From assembly GCF_021352225.1 (NCBI RefSeq), contig NZ_JAAUVI010000001.1, positions 372,001 to 436,000 on the forward strand: a stretch of 64,000 bases of DNA. The letters are read 5' to 3'. The number at the start of each line of letters is the position of its first letter. Position 1 is the stretch's first letter. Under the pieces are notes generated by a model, which saw only the letters and a list, made by a program, of their open reading frames with translations, had not been told where the DNA came from and ran no database searches. Source of the stretch: Methylobacterium sp. C25 (lineage in GTDB: Bacteria; Pseudomonadota; Alphaproteobacteria; Rhizobiales; Beijerinckiaceae). A program made the position numbers and the translations under genes. Shown one piece after another: positions 1 to 7,574 of this stretch.

Positions 1-174
1 GCTCGGGTCCTGCTGACGGGCGAGCAACTTCAGCAGGGTCGACTTGCCCGAGCCATTGTGCCCGATCAGGCCATAGACGCGGCCCCGCTCCAGCGTGGCG
101 CTCACCGGCTGCAGGAGGGTGCGGCCCTCGACTGCGAAGGTGAGATTGTCGAACTGGAAGAGAGGAGCGCTCAT
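1..174 (-). CDS. fhuC: Iron-siderophore ABC transporter ATP-binding protein (N-terminal part)
   Basis: Only the first 58 codons are in the window; the gene runs off the left edge. Reading the minus strand from the ATG at 174 gives a typical ABC ATPase start with the Walker A motif GHNGSGKST, preceded by an [10 protein letters not shown] segment. The order [14 protein letters not shown] is characteristic of the FhuC/FepC branch that powers import of ferric siderophores across the inner membrane, so that is the preferred call. Permease and binding-protein genes are not visible here. Family level is secure; the siderophore specificity is an inference from a short stretch. Confidence 0.8.
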   Translation of the reverse strand, partial: MSAPLFQFDNLTFAVEGRTLLQPVSATLERGRVYGLIGHNGSGKSTLLKLLARQQDPS

Positions 175-232
175 CGGGCGGTCTCGTGAAAATGGGAAGG
201 CACGTCCTGCGATCGGCGATGTCCCGCACCAC

Positions 233-355
233 TCACGCCGTTGCCCTCTCGAATCCCTGTGCCAGCGCCTTCGCAATCTCGCGCTGCGCCGTCAACGCAT
301 CGTCCGTGATGCTTCGCATGCGCAGGAACTCATCGCCACTGGAGCTCGACCGCAC
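233..355 (-). CDS. Possible small ORF or gene remnant upstream of the ABC ATPase gene
   Basis: A minus-strand frame ending at 233 reads like real protein in its last part ([20 protein letters not shown]) and has a stop shortly before it, so at most about 59 codons are open. A GTG at 355 would give 40 residues and an ATG at 319 would give 28. It lies just upstream of, and in the same direction as, the ABC ATPase gene. It is either a very small gene or the decayed end of a larger one. No family is recognised. Confidence 0.22.
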   Translation of the reverse strand: MRSSSSGDEFLRMRSITDDALTAQREIAKALAQGFERATA

Positions 356-648
356 GAGTCCGCCGGCGCGTGCCGGAGGTGTGGGGTCACGATTGAGACG
401 CGCAGCCGGGCACGGAATTTAGAGTCGGCCGTTCTTTTCGGATCGGGGGGACCCGTTCCGGCCATGTCAGAACGGTGATGCGGCATTGCCGAGATGTCGC
501 AGCTCCGCCGGGATCACTGCCGCAATCTCGGCCGCAAGTCGCGCCATCTGCTGCAGCCGCAGGCGCCGCCGATGCGGAAAGCCGGTTGCACGAGACGTGC
601 TTGCGATGACGGACCTGCCCGTCCACGTCGACCGACCCTGAGGACCCG
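356..648. other. Non-coding stretch without recognised feature
   Basis: Apart from the possible small ORF at 233-355, the roughly 470 bases between the ABC ATPase start and the PCuAC gene hold no convincing gene; the overlapping frames have poor composition. It probably contains back-to-back promoters, but no clear -35/-10 pair was picked out. Confidence 0.4.
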
Positions 649-1122
649 ATGAGACAGACACCCACCACGCTTCTCGCGATGACCCTGGCCCTCATCCTCG
701 GCGGTCCGGGCGCCGCGCTTGCAGCGGATGCCGAGATCGGCCCGTTCAAGATCTCCAACGCCCACGCACCGGCCACGGCCGAGGGTGCCAAGGACGCGCC
801 CGGTTATTTCACCGTCACCAATACCGGCAGCGCCCCCGACACCCTGATCGGCGGCTCCTTCGCCGACGCCAACCGCCTCGCCATCGTGTCCGGCGCAGGA
901 AAGGCGACCCGCGACATCCCGGGCGGCCTCGTGATCAAGCCGGGCGAGACCATCACCCTCTCGCCGAGCGGGCCACACATCATGTTCGTCGGGCTGATCG
1001 GCTCACTCGAGCCCGGCCTGACCGCACAGAGCATCCTGCACTTCGAGAAGGCGGGGACCGGTGTGGTGGAATTCACGGTCGAAGGCGGAGCGCCGAAGGC
1101 GGCCAGACGCCACAAGCACTGA
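649..1122 (+). CDS. Secreted PCuAC (DUF461) family protein with incomplete copper site
   Basis: A 157-residue protein with a signal peptide (residues 1-26, ending ALAADA) and one PCuAC beta-sandwich domain. Family members bind Cu(I) in the periplasm through H(M)-x10-M-x21-H-x-M and help load CuA of cytochrome oxidase. Here the C-terminal H110-x-M112 of GPHIMF is present, but the positions expected for the first His/Met and the middle Met (near 77 and 88) are Leu and Arg. It may bind copper weakly through other residues, such as the C-terminal HKH, or have a different role. It stands alone; an inverted repeat lies just after it. Confidence 0.8.
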   Translation: MRQTPTTLLAMTLALILGGPGAALAADAEIGPFKISNAHAPATAEGAKDAPGYFTVTNTGSAPDTLIGGSFADANRLAIVSGAGKATRDIPGGLVIKPGETITLSPSGPHIMFVGLIGSLEPGLTAQSILHFEKAGTGVVEFTVEGGAPKAARRHKH

Positions 1123-1138
1123 CCGACAGCCGCTGGTC

Positions 1139-1165
1139 TCATTCCGGGCCCACGGCCCGGAATGA
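1139..1165. repeat. Perfect inverted repeat of the TCATTCC...GGAATGA type
   Basis: TCATTCCGGGCC, a 3-base CAC loop, then GGCCCGGAATGA. It sits between two convergent genes. There is no T-run, so it resembles a dispersed palindromic element more than an intrinsic terminator, though the hairpin could still help end transcription from both sides. A related copy is at 38930-38963. Confidence 0.7.
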
Positions 1166-1174
1166 CGGCATCGA

Positions 1175-2326
1175 CTAATCGCCGGCCTTCGCCGTCCGTA
1201 CGGTGCCGCGCGACGCGACGGCCGGCACCCTGTCCTGGCCATTGCCGGGTACCACGACCACCCGGGCGACCTGACCGGACAGGTAGGCCTGCAGGAACCG
1301 GTTGTAGTCGCGGAACGAGATGCAGCCGTTCGAGGCCCCGCTTGGTCCAAGCATGAAGGTGTGGGCCAACAGTCCCGCCCGGCCATAGATCGCCCCGGCA
1401 CCGCCGACGGGGTTGAGGCGGATCGCCCTGACGCCGTGGAAGAGCTGCTCGCGCTCGGTCAGGTCGTAGACGCCCGGTGGCGTCGCGCCGCGCATCTTGA
1501 TCGCAACCGAGCTGGGGTTGTCCATGTGCTCGCCGAGGCCGGAATGGGCCTCGAGCTTCTCGCCGCTCGGGAGCGTCACGATCCGGGCGCTGATGTCGTA
1601 GACGGCGACGCCGCCGCCCGAAGGCGGAGGTGCCGGGGCGACCTGGCGCGGGATGGCCGAGGCCACAGGCGGCTGGTTGAGCGCGGCATAGGCGAGCGCC
1701 GGGCTCTGCGGCTCGGGCGTGATGCCGAAGACCTTGTCGAAGAACGAGCGCGTGTCTTCCTGCGGGGCCTGCGACGGCGGGGCAGCAGCGGCTACGCGGC
1801 GCGCGGCACGCCGGGAATATTGCAACGGATTCGGTCCGCGCAGCTCGGGCGGGCGCGGCACCGGCAGCGGCACGGTCTGCACGAGGCGGTCGCCGGTCTG
1901 CAGATCCGTCACGGACGGGGTGGGCGGCTCGGGCTCGGTGGCCGGCGGCGGCTCGACCATCGCCTGCTGCGTGAACGGGTCGACGGCCTCGGCCGATGCG
2001 ATGTCGGGCGTGGCGTTGGAGCCGGTGACGGCGGCGGCCGATTTCGCCGGCTCGGATGCATCGAGCGGCTGCGCATTTTGCGCGATGAGCGCGCTACGCA
2101 GGAGGTTGATCGACTCGTAGTCGAGGGCCGGGAGGCTCTGGCGCAGCTCGGCGGCGGCCTGGGGGGCCGCGGGCGTGGCGCCGGAGGGGGCGATTCGGCT
2201 CGAATGGGTGAGACCGCCGACGACGCCGAGCCCGGCGAGCGCCACGAACGCGCTGCGCACCAGAATCGGGTAGCGGCCCGACAGGCGAGCCATCTCGGCC
2301 ACCGTTGGTTGGGGAAGCTTCGTCAT
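1175..2326 (-). CDS. DUF2778 (tlde1-type) L,D-transpeptidase-like protein, membrane anchored
   Basis: A 383-residue protein from the ATG at 2326; the open frame reaches further upstream, but only this start places a membrane segment (about residues 19-40) at the N-terminus. A long Pro/Ala/Glu-rich linker (about 45-220) leads to a C-terminal DUF2778 domain. The domain carries GEHMDNPSS, the pair GRAGLLAHTF (His322) and SNGCISF (Cys335), matching the His and catalytic Cys of L,D-transpeptidase/carboxypeptidase-like enzymes that act on peptidoglycan stem peptides. The family includes Tlde1 antibacterial effectors, but no type VI genes or immunity partner are seen, so a housekeeping wall role in the periplasm is more likely. 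The next gene upstream is another cell-wall enzyme. Confidence 0.75.
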   Translation of the reverse strand: MTKLPQPTVAEMARLSGRYPILVRSAFVALAGLGVVGGLTHSSRIAPSGATPAAPQAAAELRQSLPALDYESINLLRSALIAQNAQPLDASEPAKSAAAVTGSNATPDIASAEAVDPFTQQAMVEPPPATEPEPPTPSVTDLQTGDRLVQTVPLPVPRPPELRGPNPLQYSRRAARRVAAAAPPSQAPQEDTRSFFDKVFGITPEPQSPALAYAALNQPPVASAIPRQVAPAPPPSGGGVAVYDISARIVTLPSGEKLEAHSGLGEHMDNPSSVAIKMRGATPPGVYDLTEREQLFHGVRAIRLNPVGGAGAIYGRAGLLAHTFMLGPSGASNGCISFRDYNRFLQAYLSGQVARVVVVPGNGQDRVPAVASRGTVRTAKAGD

Positions 2327-2699
2327 CCGGAGCGCCGGCCCTCCTCGCCTCGCGAGATTCGCCCCGGACCTGGCAGCCCGGTGAATCCGCCATGCATCAA
2401 ACAGCCGAGGTCGCCGGGCATTTGTGGGGCAGGAGCATGGTGAATCTGGGCCGAACCGGGGCGTTTCGCGTCTCCAGAGGGGGAGATGACCCCTCGAAAG
2501 CAGATTTGCCGGACGGTTGCCGCGCAGAATCGGCCCCGCGGCGGCGTCCCGACAGGCCAGAGCCGAATCAAAAGAGGCCCGGCATGGTCGCCGAGCCTCC
2601 AGAAATCTGTCGCCGATCACCAACCAAGCTTGGCTGTACGATCAGGATATCGCCGTCCTTGGCCTCTCGCCTGTGGTGGGGCCCAGAACGACTTGGATC
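2327..2699. other. Intergenic stretch between two minus-strand cell-wall genes
   Basis: These 373 bases hold the probable terminator of the lytic transglycosylase gene (2569-2599) and must hold the promoter of the DUF2778 gene. No convincing ORF was found. Confidence 0.5.
2569..2599 (-). terminator. Rho-independent terminator of the lytic transglycosylase gene
   Basis: On the minus strand GAGGCTCGGC and GCCGGGCCTC pair around GACCAT and are followed by TTTTG. It lies about 100 bases after the stop codon of the transglycosylase gene. Confidence 0.6.
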
Positions 2700-3500
2700 T
2701 TACTCTGCGCCGTCGATCTGGCGGCCCATGATCGAGAGGGCCTGCTGATAGACGGAGGCCGCGTTCCACCCCTGGAGGGCGGCGAAGTTCGGCTGGCCCG
2801 GGGCGTAGCCTTGGCCCGGCTGCCAGCCATGCCCTTTCAGGAAGTTTGCCGTCGAGGTCATCGCAGCCGCGACGTTGTTGAGGTCGCCGCCGGTGCCGTA
2901 GAGCAGGATGTTCTTCGGCAGGAACTGGGTGTGCCCCACCTCGCCGTGGGCGGCGCCGCGGGTCGAGGGCGTGATCACGCCGCGATCGATGAGCTGAAGC
3001 GCCGCGTAGAGCTGGTCGGTGAAGTAGGCCGAGCGCCGGCAATCATAGGCGAGCGTCGCCACGGCGGAGAGCGTGTTGACGTTGCCGCGCACCTTTCCGA
3101 AGCCGGTCTCCATGCCCCAGATCGCGATCAGCGGCCCGGCAGGCACGCCGTAACGCTGCTGGATCGAGGAGAAGAGCGCCGCGTTGGCGGCCTTCATCCG
3201 GCGTCCCTGCGAGACAATGGTCGTCGAGCCGCGGCGGTTCATGAACTCGCCGAGCGAGAGCTTGAAGCTGTGCTGGCCGCGATCGGCCGCGATGGTCGGC
3301 GTCGAATAGGAGGTGCCCATTAGGGCCTGAAGGCTGGAGGCGCTGGCACGTCCGCGCGCCTCTGCCGCGAATTCCTGCTTCCAATTCTCGAAGCCGCCGG
3401 CGGAGTTGCCGCATTGCGCGGCCTCGGCCCGTCCGGCCACGCTGACGAGTGCCGCAAGCGCTGCGGCCGTGATGGTGATGCGCCGCTTGTGGTCGGTCAC
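2700..3500 (-). CDS. MltB-type lytic murein transglycosylase
   Basis: A 266-residue protein with a signal peptide (residues 1-28) and one SLT_2/MltB domain. These enzymes cleave the MurNAc-GlcNAc bond of peptidoglycan in the periplasm with formation of 1,6-anhydro-MurNAc. The catalytic Glu is E131 in IWGMETGFG, the usual IWGVEsnfG motif; the later VGHTQFLPKN matches the family motif around GxxQFxPs. No lipobox is seen, unlike E. coli MltB, so it should be a soluble periplasmic enzyme. The C-terminal peptidoglycan-binding domain of longer homologues is missing. It shares its orientation with the DUF2778 wall enzyme downstream. Confidence 0.88.
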   Translation of the reverse strand: MTDHKRRITITAAALAALVSVAGRAEAAQCGNSAGGFENWKQEFAAEARGRASASSLQALMGTSYSTPTIAADRGQHSFKLSLGEFMNRRGSTTIVSQGRRMKAANAALFSSIQQRYGVPAGPLIAIWGMETGFGKVRGNVNTLSAVATLAYDCRRSAYFTDQLYAALQLIDRGVITPSTRGAAHGEVGHTQFLPKNILLYGTGGDLNNVAAAMTSTANFLKGHGWQPGQGYAPGQPNFAALQGWNAASVYQQALSIMGRQIDGAE

Positions 3501-3890
3501 TGGAAACTCCCTGGCAGTTGCCCGGACTCGTCGGTGACGACCCGGCAGCGCGGCCCAAATCGTTGCCGTTGTAGGCGAAGATATGACCGAGCCGCCACTG
3601 TGAAGCGATGCCTACACACGCCAAAACGCACCTGCAGGCATCGACGCGCCCATCGGCTCGGTGCGCCGGCAGACGCGCCCAGCCAAGCAGCGGGCCGCTG
3701 CACAGGCAGGAAACATCAAATCCGAGCAAGACAACGTGAGATGAGATATTCGACGCAAGCTCTCGATCGCCAGTTGACGCGAATCCCGTGAAGCACCCCG
3801 CAGTGACAGCCTGAGCGCTCCTCTATAAAGGCAATCCCCGCGTGCCGGGAATCAAATCCCAGCCGAGACCTGAAGCAGGGGGCTGCTGGC
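3501..3890. other. Divergent intergenic region, no gene seen
   Basis: About 390 bases between divergent envelope genes. A TATAAA at 3824-3829 could be a -10 element for the OmpA-family gene, but the nearest -35-like GTGACA is only 15 bases upstream. No credible ORF was found. Confidence 0.4.
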
Positions 3891-4973
3891 GTGATCAAGT
3901 CGTCGATACTCAAGGCATGCGTTCTTTCCGCGCTGGCATTTGGCGGAACTGCTTTCGCCGCGGACGCGCCGATCCCGACCAAGGACATCCCCGGCGCCAA
4001 GGACAGCCCGACGCTCAAGCGCTACGAGGGCTCCTTCATCATCAGCTCCGCGGGCTTCGCCTATAGCGACTTCAAGGCGCCGCTCTCGAAGCTCGAAGAA
4101 ACCGACCGGCGCGACGTCAACAACAACACACTGTTCGCGCCGAAGCAGCAGCAGGAACTCGAGGGCCGGCTGACGCGGCTCGCCTACTGGATCCCGGACG
4201 GGCGCTCGCCCTTCGAGGTCATGCGCAACTACCAGGACGAGCTGGAGGCTGCGGGCGGCGAAGTGCTGTTTTCTTGCAAGGCCGAGACCTGCGGCGGCGA
4301 CCACGAGCGCTCGTCCTATGGCGGCGGCGGCCGGTCGAGCCTGATGATGTACTTCTTCCACGCCGCCGACGTGAAGGATGCGCCCTTCTCGATCGGGCAA
4401 TGCGCCCTGACGAGCTGGATCTCGGACCAGCGCTACTTCACCGGCAGGAAGCCGGGGCCGGACGGCGACACCTGGATCACGGTCCAGACCTTCCAGGCCG
4501 ATGGCGGCGCCACCTGCAAGCCGGTGACCGGCCGCACCTTCGCCCTCGTGCATATCCTGGAGCCGAAGGCACGCGAGAAGAAGATGACGACGGTCAAGGC
4601 CGACGAGATGGCCAAGAGCATCGGCTCGACCGGCAAGGTCACGCTCTACGGCATCCTGTTCGATACGGCGAAGACCGACGTGAAGCCCGAATCCGCCCCG
4701 ACGTTGCAGGAGATCTCTGCACTGATGAAGGCGGATGCGAAGCTCGCAGTCATCGTCGTCGGCCACACCGACAACCAGGGTGCCTACGATTACAATGTGG
4801 ACCTGTCGCGCCGGCGCGCGGATTCCGTGATCAAGGTGCTCGCAGCGAGCTACGGGGTCGATGCCAAACGCCTGAAGGCGGCAGGCGTCGGCATGGTGGC
4901 GCCGACGGCCAGCAACGACGACGAGGCCGGCCGCTCCAAGAACCGGCGCGTCGAGCTGGTCAAGCTGAACTGA
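3891..4973 (+). CDS. OmpA-family protein with DUF4892-like N-terminal domain
   Basis: A 360-residue protein with a signal peptide (residues 1-23, AFA cut site). Residues about 40-230 resemble the DUF4892 region: SFIISSAGFAYSDF, then a segment with paired cysteines. The C-terminal 110 residues are an OmpA peptidoglycan-binding domain: LYGILFDTAKTDVKPES, GHTDNQG, LSRRRADSV and the final KNRRVEL. Such proteins sit in the outer membrane or periplasm and tether it to peptidoglycan through meso-diaminopimelate. The ATG is preceded by CTGCTGGC without a strong Shine-Dalgarno site. The next gene follows 11 bases after the stop, so both are likely one transcript. Confidence 0.85.
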   Translation: MIKSSILKACVLSALAFGGTAFAADAPIPTKDIPGAKDSPTLKRYEGSFIISSAGFAYSDFKAPLSKLEETDRRDVNNNTLFAPKQQQELEGRLTRLAYWIPDGRSPFEVMRNYQDELEAAGGEVLFSCKAETCGGDHERSSYGGGGRSSLMMYFFHAADVKDAPFSIGQCALTSWISDQRYFTGRKPGPDGDTWITVQTFQADGGATCKPVTGRTFALVHILEPKAREKKMTTVKADEMAKSIGSTGKVTLYGILFDTAKTDVKPESAPTLQEISALMKADAKLAVIVVGHTDNQGAYDYNVDLSRRRADSVIKVLAASYGVDAKRLKAAGVGMVAPTASNDDEAGRSKNRRVELVKLN

Positions 4974-4984
4974 GGCCGCCCGCC

Positions 4985-5665
4985 ATGCACCGTCACCTCC
5001 TCGCGGCTGCGATCGTGCTCGTGCTCGGCACGGGCGCGAAGGCAGCCCCCATGCCCGATTTCATCAAGGATACGCTCGGCGAATGGCTCGTCGCCACCGA
5101 TGACGGCAAACCGGGCTGCCGCATCACGCTGGCCGGCGAGCCCGTCGGCAAGATCTGGCGCGCGAGCCCCTCCGCAGATTGCGCCACGCGCCTGCCAACC
5201 GTCGCGAAAGCGGTCGCGTGGGACTTCGATGGGGGCGTCCGTCTCTACGCTGCCGACAGCAAGATCCTGCTCGCATTCGGCGAGGACGAAACCACGCTGA
5301 TGAAGACGAGCTACGAGAAGCCGCCGGTCCATTACATCGTTCGCGCAAAGCCGGGTGTGGACCGCGCGCCCTACGCCGCGGCCCTGGTGGGCGCCTGGGT
5401 CCTGCGACGTCCCGGAGGCCCGGCGCTCTGCACGGTCACACTGTCGAAGGGTGCCAAGGATGGCGATACCGACCTGACGCTGAAGGCCGGCATGCCCTGT
5501 GATCCCGCCATCGCGAAGCTCAAGCTCAACAGTGCCCATGTCGAGGACATCGCGCTGATGCTCTACGGCGAGCCCGAGACCTCCCTGCGATTCGAGGCCT
5601 CCGGACCGGAGAGCTACGCCAAAGCCGAGGGCGGCAAGCCGCTGGAAATGGTGCGGGCTCCGTAA
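4985..5665 (+). CDS. Secreted AprI/Inh-type protease inhibitor with two tandem domains
   Basis: A 226-residue protein with a signal peptide (residues 1-21). AprI/Inh proteins are small periplasmic beta-barrels that inhibit serralysin-type metalloproteases; they normally hold one domain of about 100 residues with one disulfide. Here the pattern occurs twice: G32-E-W34, C45, C66 and again G136-A-W138, C149, C172, with W-to-C distance 11 in both and C-to-C distance 21 and 23. Each half ends with a similar segment (YxxxKxxx). It lies 11 bases after the OmpA-family gene and is probably cotranscribed. No serralysin gene is visible in the window, so the target protease is unknown. Confidence 0.72.
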   Translation: MHRHLLAAAIVLVLGTGAKAAPMPDFIKDTLGEWLVATDDGKPGCRITLAGEPVGKIWRASPSADCATRLPTVAKAVAWDFDGGVRLYAADSKILLAFGEDETTLMKTSYEKPPVHYIVRAKPGVDRAPYAAALVGAWVLRRPGGPALCTVTLSKGAKDGDTDLTLKAGMPCDPAIAKLKLNSAHVEDIALMLYGEPETSLRFEASGPESYAKAEGGKPLEMVRAP

Positions 5666-5678
5666 AGCCGCCCCGTGG

Positions 5679-6671
5679 TCAGACGGGCGGCGGCAGCCGC
5701 CCGCCGGCATAGCGCACCAGCGCATCGATCCGCGCCTCGATCGGCGGATGCGTCGCCAGGAAATCCGTGAAGCCGACGCGCGGATTGTCGAAGCACAGCT
5801 CCATCACGCCAGACGGGGCATGGACGAGGTCGCCGCGGCCCGAGATCTTGATCAGCGCCGAGATCAGGGCGTCCGGATCCTTGGTCAGTTCCACCGCGCC
5901 GGCATCGGCGACGTATTCGCGTGATCGCGACAGAGCGAAGCGGATCAGCTTGGACAGGATCCAGGCCAGCGCGATCAGAAGCGCCCCGATCAGGATGGCC
6001 GGCAGCGCGCCCGCGCGGTTCTTGCCGTCCCGGTTTCCGCTGAACAGCCCGCGCAGCATGTCGGTGCGGTAGCCGGCCTCGGCGACGAAGGCGAAGATGC
6101 CGGCGATGACGATGGCGATCATCATCGTGCGGACGTCGTCGTTACGGATATGGGTGAGCTCGTGGCCGAGCACCGCCTGCATCTCCCGCGGGGTCAGTGC
6201 CTCCCGCAGGCCCGTCGTCACCGTGATCGCGTATTGCTCGGGGTTGAGCCCGGTTGCGTAGGCGTTGAGCGCCGGATCGTCGGCGACCAACAGCGCCGGC
6301 ATCGTCATGCCGCGCGAGATGCAGAGCGGCTCGAGCAGGCGATAGAGATCCAGAGCCTCCTCGCGCGCCACGGGATGCGCACCGACGGTCGCCGAGATCA
6401 TGGTGCGATGGGCGTGGTAGGCGATGAACAGCCAGGCGAAGGTCACCGCGAAGGAGAGCGGGCCGATCCAGAGCAGGTCGTGAAAAGCCGCGTGAAGATA
6501 GGCCGAAAGTCCCGGCCGCGCGCCCGCCGGCAAGTTCGCGCTCACGCCCCTCAGGATCAGCGCGATACCGTAGGCGAGAACGAGGTTGAGCCCGAACAGC
6601 CCGGCGACGAGGACGCGCGAGCGCACCTCGTTCTGGCGGATATGCGTGTAGAGGCCGAAGGCAGGCAGCAT
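5679..6671 (-). CDS. M48-family zinc metalloprotease (HtpX-like) paired with LemA
   Basis: A 330-residue membrane protease. The start MLPAFGLYTHIRQN resembles the family start FYTHIRxNK. Two hydrophobic segments lie at about residues 18-40 and 68-86, then the zinc motif HELTH (170-174) with a third ligand expected in SREYVADAGAVEL, and another membrane pair around 185-230. HtpX-like enzymes degrade misfolded membrane proteins, with the active site facing the cytoplasm. It is 19 bases downstream of lemA, a pairing that recurs in many bacteria. The gene converges on the inhibitor gene, only 13 bases away. Confidence 0.85.
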   Translation of the reverse strand: MLPAFGLYTHIRQNEVRSRVLVAGLFGLNLVLAYGIALILRGVSANLPAGARPGLSAYLHAAFHDLLWIGPLSFAVTFAWLFIAYHAHRTMISATVGAHPVAREEALDLYRLLEPLCISRGMTMPALLVADDPALNAYATGLNPEQYAITVTTGLREALTPREMQAVLGHELTHIRNDDVRTMMIAIVIAGIFAFVAEAGYRTDMLRGLFSGNRDGKNRAGALPAILIGALLIALAWILSKLIRFALSRSREYVADAGAVELTKDPDALISALIKISGRGDLVHAPSGVMELCFDNPRVGFTDFLATHPPIEARIDALVRYAGGRLPPPV

Positions 6672-6690
6672 CGAACTGCCGTGGCTCCGC

Positions 6691-7254
6691 TCAGAACTTC
6701 ACCGAGGGGGCCGTGTCGAGCTGGACGCGGGCGCCCTCGCCGACATCGAAGAAGCTCTGTGGCTTGAAGCCAAGGGGCCCTGCGAACAGCACTGCCGGGA
6801 TCGAGCCGATGGCGGCGTTGTATTCGGCCACCGCGTTGTTGAAGAAACGCCGGGCGGCCGCGAGCTTGTCCTCGATCGCCGAGAGTTCGCCCTGGAGCGC
6901 CTGGAAGTTCGTGTTGGCCTTGAGGTCGGGATAGGCCTCGCTCAACGCAATGAGGCGCCCGAGCGTCCCCTGAAGCTGAGCCTCGTTCTGTGCCATCTGG
7001 GCCGGGTCCTTCGACGCGACGGCGGCGTTGCGCGCCTGGACGACGGCCTCCAGCGTGCCCTTCTCGTGAGCGGCATAGCCTTTGACCGTCTCGACGAGGT
7101 TGGGAATCAGGTCATGCCGCTGCTTCAGCTGCACGTCGATGTCGCCGAAGGCCTGGGCCGCACGCTGCTTGAGCGTGGCGAGGCCGTTATAGGTGATCAC
7201 GAACCAGACCAGCACGACGGCCAGGACGATCAAAACGATCCACGTGCTCGACAT
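6691..7254 (-). CDS. lemA: LemA-family membrane protein
   Basis: A 187-residue protein with one N-terminal membrane segment (about residues 4-23) and a long helical bundle outside it. The conserved LemA pattern is present: FVITYNGLATLKQRAAQAFGDIDVQLKQRHDLIPNLVETVKGYAAHE, shown here by its parts YNGL, VQLKQRHDLIPNLV and AVAEYNA. The function of the family is not settled; the paired M48 protease suggests envelope quality control. The divergent region upstream (7255-7574) separates it from the UbiB-family kinase gene. Confidence 0.92.
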   Translation of the reverse strand: MSSTWIVLIVLAVVLVWFVITYNGLATLKQRAAQAFGDIDVQLKQRHDLIPNLVETVKGYAAHEKGTLEAVVQARNAAVASKDPAQMAQNEAQLQGTLGRLIALSEAYPDLKANTNFQALQGELSAIEDKLAAARRFFNNAVAEYNAAIGSIPAVLFAGPLGFKPQSFFDVGEGARVQLDTAPSVKF

Positions 7255-7574
7255 GGCTCACCAAAGAGAAAGAGGAAATCGGGCCAAGACGTCCGAAGGA
7301 CAGCCGAATCGATGGGGCTCGGCCGGCCGCCGGCTTCTTTACAGGCAGGACTGAAATTCCGACAGCGGGCGTCGCAATGCTCGACTTTTGTCGCCGTCCC
7401 GACAGCGAAGCCGGCCAAATTCAATAACCGCAAGACATTCGCGAAGCGCTCGGCCACTATGCCGATGCCGTCGATTGCGCCCGACGAAAACTCGCCCGCT
7501 CCGCAAAAAAGCCCCAGGCTCATGGCTCCTGCCCTACGCTTGCCAATCCCCGAGACCGGGTCCATCCCAACCTC
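7255..7574. other. Divergent intergenic region between lemA and a UbiB-family gene
   Basis: About 320 bases expected to hold two opposed promoters. The part directly before lemA has AAAGAGAAAGAGGAAAT on the plus strand, which is not a ribosome site for lemA. No ORF or clear operator was recognised. Confidence 0.35.

Noticed and set aside
3838..3875. GGGAATCAAATCCC resembling a tRNA T-arm
   Set aside because: No acceptor, D or anticodon arms fit around it; no tRNA is present.
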